A stretch of DNA of 43,360 nt from Lachnospiraceae bacterium (GCA_017615545.1 JAFZZY010000048.1:1-43360); one strand, 5' to 3'. Shown: positions 22,250 through 31,127, counted from the stretch's first letter. The notes: generated by a model not told the origin, from the letters alone. Numbers and translations are program-made.

Positions 22250-25099
22250 ATGGGAGAGGATGAAAAGAAGGTTTCCGATATTCCGATGCCGGACGGGGGC
22301 CGATTTAAGGATAAAAAGTGGTTGATGGTGACCGTGATCGGCCTGATGGTCGTGGTCGCGATCATCGTCTTGATAAAGGTGTTGCCCGGGAAGAAGGACG
22401 AACCGAACGAGGTGGCGTCGAATTCGACGACGGCGAGTCAGGAGGGTTCGGCCAATGCTTCGCAGCCCGGAAAGACGGAAGCATCCACGGGCTCCGGCGC
22501 GACTAACGCGGCCGATCCGTCGAAGGACGCGACGAAGCCGACCGAGTCGAAGCTGGACGAATCCAAGCAGGATCCGAACGGGACCGAACCGACGAAGGAG
22601 GATCCGGAGCAGCCGACCGGTAAGTCGGAGCTGAACACCGGAAACCTGTCCGCGTACTCGACGACCTACGAAGGCACGAAGGGCACGGGCGATTTCAACT
22701 ATGGTGAGGCTCTGCAGAAGTCGCTGCTGTTCTACGAGCTCCAGCGCTCCGGCGCATTGCCCGATGAGGTGCGGTGCAACTGGCGCGGCGACTCGGGCTT
22801 AGAGGACGGAAAGAGCGTGGGCCTGGACCTGACGGGCGGCCTGTACGACGCGGGCGACAACGTGAAGTTCAACCTGCCCATGGCGTACACGGGCACGATG
22901 CTCGCGTGGTCGATCTACGAGGATAAGGCTTCTTACGTGGAGAGCGGACAGCTCGAGTATGCGCTCGGAAATATCCGCTGGATCAATGATTATCTGATCA
23001 AATGTCATCCGCAGCCGGATGTGTATTACTATCAGGTCGGCAATGGAAGCACCGACCATGGTTGGTGGGGCCCCTGCGAGGTCATGCAGATGGACCGCCC
23101 GTGCTATAAGGTCGACAAATCGAACCCCGGCTCGTGCGTGGCGGGGCAGGCGGCGGCGTCTCTGGCGGCGGCCTCCGTGGTCTTCAAAGACAGCGACCCG
23201 ACCTATTCCGCGCTTTGCTTAAAACACGCAAAGGAACTCTATGCATTTGCCGATTCGACCCGCAGCGACGCGGGCTACACCGCGGCCAATGATTTCTACA
23301 AATCGTGGAGCGGTTTCTGGGACGAACTATGCTGGTCCGCGACCTGGCTCTATATCGCTACCGGCGACAACGCCTACCTGACTGCGGCAAAAGAAGCAGC
23401 GAAGAAGACATCGGCCGACTATGACTGGGCAATGTGTTGGGACAATTCCACCTTCGGCGCAAACCTTTTGCTCGCGCGGATCACCGGCGAGAAGGCCTAC
23501 AAAGATGAGATCGAGCACAACCTCGACACCTGGACGGTCGGCTACAACGGCAAGAAGGTGACCTACTCTCCGAAGGGGATGGCGTTCATCGACGGCTGGG
23601 GAAATCTGCGATATTCCACGACGACGGCGTTTCTTGCGCTGGTCTACAGCCGCAGCGATGCATGCCCGGCAGCAAAGAAGACGATCTACCATGATTTTGC
23701 TTTGCAGCAGGTGAATTACGCCCTTGGTTCGACCGGACGTAGCTTCGTAGTCGGTTTCGGCGAGAACCCGCCCGAGCACCCGCACCATCGTACGGCGCAC
23801 GGCTCCTGGGCGGATAATCAGAACGAGCCGAAGGAACATCGCCACACGCTGTACGGAGCGCTGGTCGGCGGACCGGACGCCTCCGACAACTACCGTGACG
23901 TGGTTTCGGATTACAACATGAACGAAGTAGCCTGCGACTACAACGCAGGATTTACCGGAGCATTGGCCGCTCTGTATGCAGAGTTTAAGGGCCAGACCCT
24001 GAAGGATTTCGGCGCCGTGGAGAAGATCACGGACGACGAACTCTATGTGGAGGCCGGGGCGAACGTCAAAGGCCAGGATTTCATCGAGATCAAGGCATAT
24101 ATCTACAATAAGACTGCATATCCGGCACGTGTGACGGATAAACTCGAGTTGCGCTATTACATGGATCTGTCCGAGGTTTACGCGGCGGGCGGCAGCGCAG
24201 CCGATCTGCAGCTGACGAACAACTACATGGCGGCGGGCGCTCTCGGCGGCATCTACGCGTGGGACGAAGAGAAGCATATCTACTATGCGTCGATCGATTT
24301 CACCGGCGCGAAGATCTACCCGGGCGGCCAGTCAAGTTACAAGAAAGAGGTGCAGTTCCGCATCCGCAATGCGGGCGGCATCTGGGACGATGCGAACGAT
24401 CCTTCGTTTGCATCCATCGCTTCGGTGGCCCAGGGTCAGGTGACCCGCGCGGCTTCGCTGGCGCTGTACGACGACGGCAAGCTCGTGTTCGGTACCGAGC
24501 CGGCCTCCGGTTCTTCCGCGGGTAAGCAGGTCGTGCTGAACCCGAACGGCAATCAGAACCAGGGCGGTCAGGGCAATCAGAATCAGGGTGGCCAGGGTAA
24601 TCAGAACCAAGGCGGCCAGGGCGGCACGGTTTCTCCTTCCGAGAAGGCGGCGTCGAGCGCGGTGCTGACGGTGGAGAATACCGCAGGCGCGATGCAGGCG
24701 AACGGGAACACGATCTCCATGATGCTGAAGATCACGAATAAGTCCGATGGTTATCTGGATGTGAAGGATCTGGCGATCGAGTACTATTTCACGAAAGATG
24801 CGGCCGGCGGCCTGTCCTTCTGGAATGACTACAGCTCGATCTCATCCGGCGGCTACAGTGAGATGAAGGGCGTGACCGGTACATTTGCCGATGCCAAAGG
24901 AAACGACACGGACACCGTGTGCAAGATCCAGCTGCCCGACGCAGGTAAACTGGGTAAGGGCGGAGAACTTCAGGTGCAGATCCGCATCACGAAGTCTGAC
25001 TGGTCGAATTTCAATCTGGCAAATGATTATTCGACAAAGAGTGTAAAGAACATTGTAATTACCAACAAGGGTGAGGTAGTCTTCGGAACCCGCCCGTAA
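22250..25099 (+). CDS. Membrane-anchored GH9 endoglucanase with two CBM3 modules
   Basis: This 949-residue protein cleaves beta-1,4-glucan. A 24-residue cytoplasmic head and one membrane helix (WLMVTVIGLMVVVAIIVLI, about 25-44) have no cleavage site in view, suggesting a type II anchor. A Ser/Thr/Glu/Lys-rich linker follows to about 140. The GH9 domain (about 148-580) has catalytic D200 and D203 in YDAGDNVKF, the PPEHPHHR motif and acid E559 in NMNEVACDY. Next is a CBM3c-type module (about 588-750), as in processive theme B GH9 enzymes, then a NQNQGGQG linker and a second CBM3 (about 800-949). There is no dockerin. The GTG at 22208 lies inside the REP element; GGGAG points to the ATG at 22250. 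A two-component pair follows. Confidence 0.93.
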   Translation: MGEDEKKVSDIPMPDGGRFKDKKWLMVTVIGLMVVVAIIVLIKVLPGKKDEPNEVASNSTTASQEGSANASQPGKTEASTGSGATNAADPSKDATKPTESKLDESKQDPNGTEPTKEDPEQPTGKSELNTGNLSAYSTTYEGTKGTGDFNYGEALQKSLLFYELQRSGALPDEVRCNWRGDSGLEDGKSVGLDLTGGLYDAGDNVKFNLPMAYTGTMLAWSIYEDKASYVESGQLEYALGNIRWINDYLIKCHPQPDVYYYQVGNGSTDHGWWGPCEVMQMDRPCYKVDKSNPGSCVAGQAAASLAAASVVFKDSDPTYSALCLKHAKELYAFADSTRSDAGYTAANDFYKSWSGFWDELCWSATWLYIATGDNAYLTAAKEAAKKTSADYDWAMCWDNSTFGANLLLARITGEKAYKDEIEHNLDTWTVGYNGKKVTYSPKGMAFIDGWGNLRYSTTTAFLALVYSRSDACPAAKKTIYHDFALQQVNYALGSTGRSFVVGFGENPPEHPHHRTAHGSWADNQNEPKEHRHTLYGALVGGPDASDNYRDVVSDYNMNEVACDYNAGFTGALAALYAEFKGQTLKDFGAVEKITDDELYVEAGANVKGQDFIEIKAYIYNKTAYPARVTDKLELRYYMDLSEVYAAGGSAADLQLTNNYMAAGALGGIYAWDEEKHIYYASIDFTGAKIYPGGQSSYKKEVQFRIRNAGGIWDDANDPSFASIASVAQGQVTRAASLALYDDGKLVFGTEPASGSSAGKQVVLNPNGNQNQGGQGNQNQGGQGNQNQGGQGGTVSPSEKAASSAVLTVENTAGAMQANGNTISMMLKITNKSDGYLDVKDLAIEYYFTKDAAGGLSFWNDYSSISSGGYSEMKGVTGTFADAKGNDTDTVCKIQLPDAGKLGKGGELQVQIRITKSDWSNFNLANDYSTKSVKNIVITNKGEVVFGTRP

Positions 25100-25117
25100 G
25101 CGAAGGGAGGACAGACC

Positions 25118-25828
25118 ATGGCAGAGGCTCTTATCTACATCGTGGAAGATGACCGGAATATCCGGGAGATCGAGTCGTTTGCGCTGAAGAACAGCGGCTA
25201 CGAGATACGTGAGTTCGAGACGGCGCAGCAGTTTTATGCCGGTCTGGCTTCCGAGATACCGCAGCTGGTGCTGCTGGACATCATGCTGCCGGAGGAGGAC
25301 GGCCTGTCCATCCTGCAGAAGATCCGGCAGAACCCGGCGACGGGACGCGTGCCGGTCATCATGGTGACCGCGAAGTCCTCCGAGATGGATAAGGTGCGCG
25401 GCCTCGACTATGGCGCGGACGACTATATCACAAAACCGTTCGGCGTACTGGAACTCATTTCCCGCGTGAAGGCGCTGCTGCGCCGCGTGGAGACGCCGAA
25501 GGAGGATGCTCAGCCGGCGCGCGCCGGCATCACGCTGGGACGGGTGACGCTGGACGACGACCGCTACCTCGTGAAGGTCGACGGCGAGCCCTGCGACCTG
25601 ACCTATAAAGAATTTGAATTGTTGCGTTATCTGATGCAGAACAACGGGATCGTGCTTTCGCGCAGCCGCATCATGGAGCGTGTTTGGGGCGAGGATTACG
25701 AGGGCGAGACCCGTACGGTGGATATGCACATCAAGACGCTCCGGCAGAAACTGAAGGACGCCGGCAGCATGATCAAGACCGTGCGCAACGTCGGCTACAT
25801 GATGGAAGCCGAGCCACGCAGGGGATAG
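25118..25828 (+). CDS. OmpR/PhoB-family response regulator
   Basis: This is a 236-residue regulator. The receiver domain has phosphoacceptor D54 in LLDIMLPEEDG, the conserved T84 and K106 in ITKPFG. The C-terminal winged helix (EFELLRYLMQNNGIVLSRSRIMERVWG, TRTVDMHIKTLRQKL in pieces) binds DNA. GGGAGG lies 8-9 bases before the ATG. It begins 18 bases after the GH9 stop and is 12 bases from the kinase gene, so the three probably form one unit. Whether it controls cellulase genes is open. Confidence 0.94.
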   Translation: MAEALIYIVEDDRNIREIESFALKNSGYEIREFETAQQFYAGLASEIPQLVLLDIMLPEEDGLSILQKIRQNPATGRVPVIMVTAKSSEMDKVRGLDYGADDYITKPFGVLELISRVKALLRRVETPKEDAQPARAGITLGRVTLDDDRYLVKVDGEPCDLTYKEFELLRYLMQNNGIVLSRSRIMERVWGEDYEGETRTVDMHIKTLRQKLKDAGSMIKTVRNVGYMMEAEPRRG

Positions 25829-25840
25829 GAGGGACTGCCT

Positions 25841-26836
25841 ATGAAAAAACAGGCTACTGTATATCTGACGGTGATCGTTGTAGCTATGATCGTCGGCGCC
25901 TGCTTCCTGACGACGCTGGTGATCGGTCTGGTCGACGACGTGAATCCCCTGCCGCTGGATTCCCCCTACCTGTATCTGGGGCTGGCGTCGGTCGTGATCG
26001 TGTGCCTGCTGATCGCGGTCCTGATGTGTCGACACATCGTCCGGCGCATCGTCGAGCCGGTCGAGCGGCTGACGGAGGATCCGGAGGATACTTCGGTGGA
26101 ACTGTACCGCGAGCTCGAGCCGGTGGCGCAGACCATGCGCGCGCAGCATGAGGAGATCGTGAAGAACGACCGCATGCGTAGCGAGTTTACGGCCAATGTC
26201 TCGCACGAGCTGAAGACGCCGCTGACGGCGATCTCCGGCTACGCTGAACTTATCGCCAGCGGGATGGGAAGTCCCGAAGACCAGAAGCATTTCGCTGATG
26301 AGATCCACCGGAATTCGAACCGCCTGCTGATGCTCATCGATGACATAATCCGCCTGTCGGAGCTGGACACCGCGCAGATCCAGGTGGACATGGAAAATGT
26401 GAACCTGCTCGAGATCGCGCAGTCCTGCGTCGAGAATCTGAAGGCGAGCGCGGCGGACCACAAGGTGACGCTGCATTGCGACGGAAAACCGGCGCATATG
26501 AAGGCGGACCGCACCATGATGGAGGAACTCATCTTTAATCTGTGCGACAACGCCATCCGCTACAATAATGAGGGTGGCCAGGTGTTCGTGAACGTTTCGA
26601 CGAACCGCGGCGTGGTCCTGCTGTCGGTGAAGGACACCGGCATCGGCATCCCGAAGGAGCACCAGGATCGTATTTTCGAGCGCTTCTACCGCGTGGATAA
26701 AAGCCGGTCGAAGCGGAGCGGCGGCACCGGCCTGGGCTTGGCGATCGTGAAGCACGTGGCGGCGCTGCATGACGGCGAGATCACCGTGGAAAGCGAAGCC
26801 GGCCAGGGAACTGAGATCACCATCGCATTTAAATGA
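25841..26836 (+). CDS. Sensor histidine kinase with minimal external loop
   Basis: This 331-residue kinase has two membrane helices (about 8-31 and 43-63) joined by only about a dozen external residues (VDDVNPLPLDSP). A short juxtamembrane segment leads to HisKA with phospho-acceptor H122 in VSHELKTPLT. The ATPase domain has N237 in FNLCDNAIRY, DTGIGIP, FERFYRVDKSRS and GTGLGLAIVKH. Such short loops are usual in intramembrane-sensing kinases that report on an accessory membrane protein or membrane stress. It partners the regulator at 25118. A shared terminator follows at 26850. Confidence 0.94.
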   Translation: MKKQATVYLTVIVVAMIVGACFLTTLVIGLVDDVNPLPLDSPYLYLGLASVVIVCLLIAVLMCRHIVRRIVEPVERLTEDPEDTSVELYRELEPVAQTMRAQHEEIVKNDRMRSEFTANVSHELKTPLTAISGYAELIASGMGSPEDQKHFADEIHRNSNRLLMLIDDIIRLSELDTAQIQVDMENVNLLEIAQSCVENLKASAADHKVTLHCDGKPAHMKADRTMMEELIFNLCDNAIRYNNEGGQVFVNVSTNRGVVLLSVKDTGIGIPKEHQDRIFERFYRVDKSRSKRSGGTGLGLAIVKHVAALHDGEITVESEAGQGTEITIAFK

Positions 26837-26849
26837 TCGCAAAATAAAG

Positions 26850-26882
26850 AACGGGACATCCGCAGATGCGGATGTCCCGTTT
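26850..26882. terminator. Bidirectional terminator
   Basis: AACGGGACATCCGCA pairs perfectly with TGCGGATGTCCCGTT around two bases. A-rich sequence before it and T-rich after it suit both the kinase gene (plus) and the convergent 26903-27250 gene (minus). Confidence 0.85.
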
Positions 26883-26902
26883 GGTTTATGGTCCATTTGT
26901 AT

Positions 26903-27250
26903 TTACTTCTTTCCTTGAAGCTTCTCTGTCATGGCGTCGTACTGTTTGTACATGTACTGCACCCCATTTTCCAAAAGGTAGTAGTGGGAAATGTAAGGGA
27001 TGAGCAGCACGAGGAGCAGGACGAAAAGAATGACTAACATGATCTGAAAATCGGCCAGCAGGAAGCCGAGCGACATAAAGGTGAAGATCGCGAAGGCGAG
27101 CGTCACCATCAGGTGGATGAGGCGTTCATGCTGGAAGAAGCCGACCTGGATGAGGTGTTCCCTGCGGACTTCCTCCCAGTCGGTCTCGGGCGCATCGGCC
27201 GCGAGCAGTTCGTCAATATGCTTCATATAATTCAGGATCCTACTTTTCAT
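26903..27250 (-). CDS. Small two-helix membrane protein
   Basis: This is a 115-residue protein. An N-terminal cytoplasmic helix region (MKSRILNYMKHIDELLAAD) precedes two adjacent membrane helices (MVTLAFAIFTFMSLGFLLA and MLVILFVLLLVLLIPYISHYY) and a short tail ending EKLQGKK. The frame extends upstream to 27334, but GAGGGAG 5 bases before the ATG at 27250 fixes that start. It is a single gene, convergent with the kinase. The family is not recognised with certainty. Confidence 0.75.
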   Translation of the reverse strand: MKSRILNYMKHIDELLAADAPETDWEEVRREHLIQVGFFQHERLIHLMVTLAFAIFTFMSLGFLLADFQIMLVILFVLLLVLLIPYISHYYLLENGVQYMYKQYDAMTEKLQGKK

Positions 27251-27336
27251 AAGCACTCCCTCGGCGCGGTTCAGGCCGTGCCTTCCTTTCTGTTTTTCGA
27301 CTCCTGCAACGACCGCAGAGCCGACGTCTCTCATTC

Positions 27337-27345
27337 ATTATACCA
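27337..27345 (-). promoter_or_regulatory. Extended -10 promoter for the minus-strand gene
   Basis: Minus strand reads TGGTATAAT, an extended -10 (TATAAT at 27337-27342), about 87 bases upstream of the start at 27250. No good -35 is seen. Confidence 0.55.
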
Positions 27346-27373
27346 CAGATTCGCGGGAAAATAAATGTAACCC

Positions 27374-27402
27374 TTGATTCTTCAATGGTTTTATGTTAGA
27401 AT
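27374..27402 (+). promoter_or_regulatory. Promoter of the small lipoprotein gene
   Basis: TTGATT (27374-27379) and TAGAAT (27397-27402) are 17 bases apart, 40 bases before the start codon. Confidence 0.65.
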
Positions 27403-27442
27403 GAAATCGCTTTAAATACTACACACTCATAGGAGGGAAAAT

Positions 27443-27823
27443 ATGAGAAAAGCGAAAGTAATTTCTTTAGTGCTGTCATTTGTATTGATGCTGTCCCTGG
27501 TTGCATGCGGTGGCGGTGGAATTAAGACCGGTAAGTACGCGCTTAAGAGCATGACGATGGACGGTCAGGATTATCTGGCTATGATTCAGGGCCTTGCTGC
27601 ATTGACCGGCCAGGAGTTGGGGGATCTCGGAAGTCTTGAGATCAAAGACGACAAAAATGCCGTAATGGTCAGCGCTGACGGCAAAACCACACAGCTTACT
27701 TACGATGATAAGTACTTCATGTCCGCTGACGGCGAGAAGATGGAATACAAAGCCAGCGGCAGCTCAATTACTTTTACGTATACACAAGAAGGCCATTCGG
27801 TCGAGATGGTATTTAAAAAGTAA
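27443..27823 (+). CDS. Small lipoprotein
   Basis: This is a 126-residue protein with a lipoprotein signal peptide (VLSFVLMLSLVAC, lipobox LVAC with Cys at about 22), a GGGG linker, then a small beta-rich domain (KTGKYALKSMTMDG, KMEYKASGSSITFTYTQEG). This type, with alternating short strands measuring a value against a threshold, is common among Clostridia lipoproteins of unknown role. AGGAGGG precedes the ATG. It is flanked by its own promoter and a strong terminator, so it is monocistronic. Confidence 0.82.
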   Translation: MRKAKVISLVLSFVLMLSLVACGGGGIKTGKYALKSMTMDGQDYLAMIQGLAALTGQELGDLGSLEIKDDKNAVMVSADGKTTQLTYDDKYFMSADGEKMEYKASGSSITFTYTQEGHSVEMVFKK

Positions 27824-27849
27824 TAAGGATCCGTTGCGATCTTGACACA

Positions 27850-27886
27850 CGGCCTGTGTCTCCCCGGAGACACAGGCCGGTTATTT
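27850..27886 (+). terminator. Intrinsic terminator after lipoprotein gene
   Basis: CGGCCTGTGTCTCC pairs perfectly with GGAGACACAGGCCG (14 bp), followed by TTATTTATT. Confidence 0.85.
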
Positions 27887-27919
27887 ATTCAAAATGCGTT
27901 AATTTTTTCACAAGACCGG

Positions 27920-27948
27920 TTGACAAGCAGGGCCATCCGTGATACGAT
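27920..27948 (+). promoter_or_regulatory. Promoter of the FMN riboswitch/ribU unit
   Basis: TTGACA (27920-27925) and TACGAT (27943-27948) are 17 bases apart, about 90 bases upstream of the riboswitch. The leader between them can fold as a long imperfect hairpin (ACAAGGG near 27962 with CCCTTGT near 28018). Confidence 0.75.
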
Positions 27949-28039
27949 AACCATGTCGAAAGACAACAAGGGCAGGTCGCAAATGCGTAAGCAAGCTTCC
28001 GTATTGCGGACTTTTCGACCCTTGTATCATAACATAATA

Positions 28040-28164
28040 TCTTCGGGGCAAGGTGAGATTCCTTACCGGCGGTAGAGTCCGCGAGTCGGCGTATGCTGAC
28101 AGATCAGGTGCGATTCCTGAACCGACAGTAACGTGCGAAAGCACGAAGTCTGGATGAGAGAAGA
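28040..28164 (+). promoter_or_regulatory. FMN riboswitch (RFN element)
   Basis: The conserved RFN blocks occur in order: CTTCGGGGCAAGGTGAGATT, CCTTACCGGCGGT, AGTCCGCGAG, GCTGACAGATCAGGTGCGATT, CCTGAACCGACAGT and AGTCTGGATGAGAGAAGA. P1 closes as TCTTC/GAAGA. It senses FMN and here stands before the riboflavin transporter gene ribU, whose expression should fall when FMN is plentiful. Confidence 0.95.
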
Positions 28165-28177
28165 GAAAAAACGAACG

Positions 28178-28261
28178 TTGCGTGCGGCGTTTCTGCCTGC
28201 GTGTGTTCCGACCCGAAGTTTGTGTGAGATTCCTCGCGCAAGCTTATTTTTTTGTCGGAAC
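28178..28261 (+). terminator. Candidate riboswitch expression platform
   Basis: TTGCGTGCGG (28178-28187) can pair with CCTCGCGCAA (28232-28241, one mismatch), followed closely by seven T residues, forming a long-loop terminator. A competing perfect 8-bp pairing, GTTCCGAC (28205-28212) with GTCGGAAC (28254-28261), spans the T run. The two overlap and could be the switch. Confidence 0.45.
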
Positions 28262-28316
28262 TGCCTTCGTCCGTTCGTACCAACTCCATGTTTCGATCCC
28301 CGGATCGGAGGAAAAA

Positions 28317-29174
28317 ATGATTGAAAAAACTGTAACTGTAGTGGCGGAAAAAGCCGCCGAAGGGTATGACTTGGGGAAGAATTTCTCTAAGTTTGCATCA
28401 TCGATCAAAGACAACCTCGGTTTCTTTCTGGTCGTAGTCGGAACGGCCGTAGGGCTGATCTTGATCTCACTGCTTTTGGAGAGTGTTGCGTACAAGATCA
28501 ACGGACAGAAGCGCGTTCGCATGAACACATTGACCATATCGGTCTGCGGCATGCTCAGCGCCATCGCTGCCGTGCTGATGTTCTTCGAATTCCCGGTGTT
28601 TTTTGCACCGCCGACCATGTATAAGATGGACTTTTCCGATATTCCGGCGATCATCGCGGGCATGACGTTCGGCCCGGTATCCGGCGTTGTCGTTGAGTTC
28701 GTGAAGATCATGTTGAAGGCATTGATCCTGAAGCCTACATCGACCGCTTTTGTCGGCGAGTATGCTAACTTTGTAGTTGGCTGTGCTTTGGTAGTGCCGG
28801 CATCGTTCATTTTCCAGTGCCGCAGAAGCTTCAAGGGCATGCTGTTCGGAGGTATCGCCGGCGTCCTGGTCATGACAACGTTCGGAACCGCAATGAACGC
28901 GATCTACTTCATTCCGAAGTTCGCTGACATGTTTGGCGCTCCGGTTGAAGCGATCGTTGCCGCAGGCACGAAGATCTGGCCGTCGGTCGACAGCCTGACT
29001 AAATTCGTATTCTACTGCGTAGCTCCGCTGAACCTGCTGAAGGGCAGCGCGGCGATCGCTTTGGTCCTGGTTATCTACAGCCCCATCATGAGCGCGATCC
29101 GCGCGTTGATGAGCTCACAGAACAGCGCGCCGGTCGGACCGGAGCTTGCAGAAATCCAGCCGATGAAAGACTGA
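28317..29174 (+). CDS. ribU: Riboflavin ECF transporter S component
   Basis: This 285-residue membrane protein is the substrate-binding subunit that takes up riboflavin together with a shared ECF energising module, not encoded in the window. Recognised RibU features are VLMFFEFPVFFAPP, KMDFSDIPAIIAGM and GPVSGVVVEFVKI, then VGEYANFVVG, and about six helices. An additional N-terminal helix (FFLVVVGTAVGLILISLLL) makes it longer than the usual 190-220 residues. A longer frame begins at 28182 inside the riboswitch platform; GGAGG at 28307-28311 sets the start at 28317. Placement behind an FMN riboswitch supports the assignment. A terminator follows. Confidence 0.93.
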   Translation: MIEKTVTVVAEKAAEGYDLGKNFSKFASSIKDNLGFFLVVVGTAVGLILISLLLESVAYKINGQKRVRMNTLTISVCGMLSAIAAVLMFFEFPVFFAPPTMYKMDFSDIPAIIAGMTFGPVSGVVVEFVKIMLKALILKPTSTAFVGEYANFVVGCALVVPASFIFQCRRSFKGMLFGGIAGVLVMTTFGTAMNAIYFIPKFADMFGAPVEAIVAAGTKIWPSVDSLTKFVFYCVAPLNLLKGSAAIALVLVIYSPIMSAIRALMSSQNSAPVGPELAEIQPMKD

Positions 29175-29200
29175 TACAGACCTTAAATCATCATAATATC

Positions 29201-29239
29201 ACCTGCCGGGGGCTCGGGCCTGCCGGCAGGTTTGCTTTT
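29201..29239 (+). terminator. Intrinsic terminator after ribU
   Basis: ACCTGCCGG pairs with CCGGCAGGT around a 13-base loop, followed by TTGCTTTT. Confidence 0.8.
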
Positions 29240-29280
29240 GTAAACGGAGAGTTCCGTCTGTCAAAGATAGGAAAATTGCC

Positions 29281-29309
29281 TTGCAAATCTTTCTAAAATG
29301 AGTTATAGT
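29281..29309 (+). promoter_or_regulatory. Promoter of the ABC exporter operon
   Basis: TTGCAA (29281-29286) and TATAGT (29304-29309) are 17 bases apart, 48 bases before the first start. Confidence 0.75.
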
Positions 29310-29357
29310 AAAGGATAGAAAACTGGGTTAATAGCCCGTGTATCTAGGAGAAGGAGA

Positions 29358-31124
29358 ATGAAGCGACTTATCAGGTACTTGAAAGAGTACAGAAAAGAAT
29401 GTATCATCGGCCCCGTATTTAAGTTACTGGAGGCCATTTTTGAGTTGAGCATTCCGATCGTAATGATGAATATTATCCGGCATGTCAGTGACTATCTGAC
29501 GCTTTCGCCCGTTGACACGGAAACGAAAATGCCGATCGGATATATGATCGGAATGGGCATCGTTTTGCTGGTTCTGGGAGCCATCGGTCTCGCGTGTGCA
29601 CTCACCGCGCAGTTCTTCGCGGCGAAAGCGGCGACCGGCATGGCGGCATCCCTGCGTAGAGATATGTTCCAGCAGATCAACTACTTATCGTACAATGAAC
29701 TTGATAAAGTGGGGACATCGACATTGATCTCTCGTATGATCAACGATGTAAATCAGGTTCAGACCGCGTTGAACCTTACGCTTCGTCTGGTTCTGCGTTC
29801 ACCGTTTATCGTATTCGGTGCCATGATCATGGCATTTACCATTCAAAAAGATATGGGTATCGTCTTCCTCCTTGCGATCGGCCTTCTGTCCGTCATCGTA
29901 TTCGGTATCATGCTGAAGACGCTTCCCATTATGAAGAATACCCAGAAGCAGTTTGACCGGGTATTGTTATCCACACGCGAAAACCTTGCAGGCGTTCGCG
30001 TGGTTCGTGCGTTCAATCGTGAGGAAGATGAAAAAACTTCCTACTACAATGAAAGCAATCGTTTGATGGCTTTCCAGCGCGCTACGGCAAACTGGACCAT
30101 CCTGATGAACCCGCTTACCTTTGCGGTCGTTAACCTGGGTATCATGGTCATCCTTTGGTGGGGCAGCAACAAAGTCAGCTCCTATCAGGCGACGATCGAT
30201 GCAGCATCCCTGATCGCGTTGGTTCAGTACATGACGATGATCCTGGCTGAGCTCGTGAAACTTGCAAATCTCATCATCACATTGACCCGTTCGGTGGCTT
30301 GCGGCCAGCGTATCGTTGAAGTGCTGGAACTGCAGTCCTCCGTGAAGGACGACAACACCTATCCGGCCAGCCCGGCGGCCAATGCTCCGAAGATCGAGTT
30401 CAAGGATGTTTCCATGAAGTACGTCGACGCGGAAGAGGATGCCCTGTCCAACATTTCGTTTAAGGTCCAGAAGGGTGAGATGATCGGTATCATCGGCGGT
30501 ACCGGCTCCGGTAAGTCCACACTGGTCAATATGATCCCGCGTTTCTATGATGCTTCGGCCGGCATGATCCTGATCGACGGCCGTGATATCGAGGGTTACC
30601 CTCTGAAACAACTTCGAAACAAAGTCGGTTTGGTTCCGCAGCAGCCCGTTCTGTTTAAGGGAACCATCCGTGATAATATCCTTTGGGGCAGCCCGGTAGC
30701 GACCGATCGTGAGATCAACGAAGCGCTGAAGGTGGCTCAGGCGATGAACATCGTTGAGGAGAAGCAGGAAAAACTGGATTTCATGGTCGAGCAGGGGGGC
30801 CGCAACCTCTCCGGCGGGCAGCGTCAGCGTCTGACGATCGCCCGTGCTTTGGTGCGCCGTCCCGACATCCTGATCATGGATGACAGCGCGTCTGCACTGG
30901 ATTTCCTGACAGAGTCGAATCTGCGTAAGGCGATCCGTGAGGAGCGCAAGAACATGACCGTTATCATCGTCACCCAGCGCGTTGCGTCCATCATGGATGC
31001 TGACCGCATCATTGTTATGGATGACGGCGCTATCATCGGCATGGGAACACATAACGAGTTGCTGGAAAGCTGCGAGGCTTATAAAGAGATCTGCGCTTCC
31101 CAGTTGACGGTAGAGGAGGTGTAA
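29358..31124 (+). CDS. ABC exporter half-transporter, subunit with non-canonical Walker B
   Basis: This is a 588-residue type IV ABC exporter half: six membrane helices in residues 1-320, then a nucleotide-binding domain. Walker A GGTGSGKST is at 380-388, signature LSGGQ at 484-488, and Walker B ends in D508-D509, with Asp in place of the catalytic Glu. That change, together with a degenerate signature in the partner subunit, is the pattern of heterodimeric exporters (BmrCD, TM287/288 type), where one ATP site is catalytically weak. It ends 3 bases before the partner gene. GGAGAAGGAG precedes the ATG. The substrate is unknown; drugs, peptides or lipids are all possible. Confidence 0.92.
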   Translation: MKRLIRYLKEYRKECIIGPVFKLLEAIFELSIPIVMMNIIRHVSDYLTLSPVDTETKMPIGYMIGMGIVLLVLGAIGLACALTAQFFAAKAATGMAASLRRDMFQQINYLSYNELDKVGTSTLISRMINDVNQVQTALNLTLRLVLRSPFIVFGAMIMAFTIQKDMGIVFLLAIGLLSVIVFGIMLKTLPIMKNTQKQFDRVLLSTRENLAGVRVVRAFNREEDEKTSYYNESNRLMAFQRATANWTILMNPLTFAVVNLGIMVILWWGSNKVSSYQATIDAASLIALVQYMTMILAELVKLANLIITLTRSVACGQRIVEVLELQSSVKDDNTYPASPAANAPKIEFKDVSMKYVDAEEDALSNISFKVQKGEMIGIIGGTGSGKSTLVNMIPRFYDASAGMILIDGRDIEGYPLKQLRNKVGLVPQQPVLFKGTIRDNILWGSPVATDREINEALKVAQAMNIVEEKQEKLDFMVEQGGRNLSGGQRQRLTIARALVRRPDILIMDDSASALDFLTESNLRKAIREERKNMTVIIVTQRVASIMDADRIIVMDDGAIIGMGTHNELLESCEAYKEICASQLTVEEV

Positions 31125-31127
31125 GTC

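Noticed and set aside
24842..26896. A 684-codon minus-strand frame over the GH9, regulator and kinase genes
   Set aside because: The plus-strand genes have all catalytic motifs; the minus frame is a His/Arg/Gln-rich shadow produced by GC-rich codon bias.
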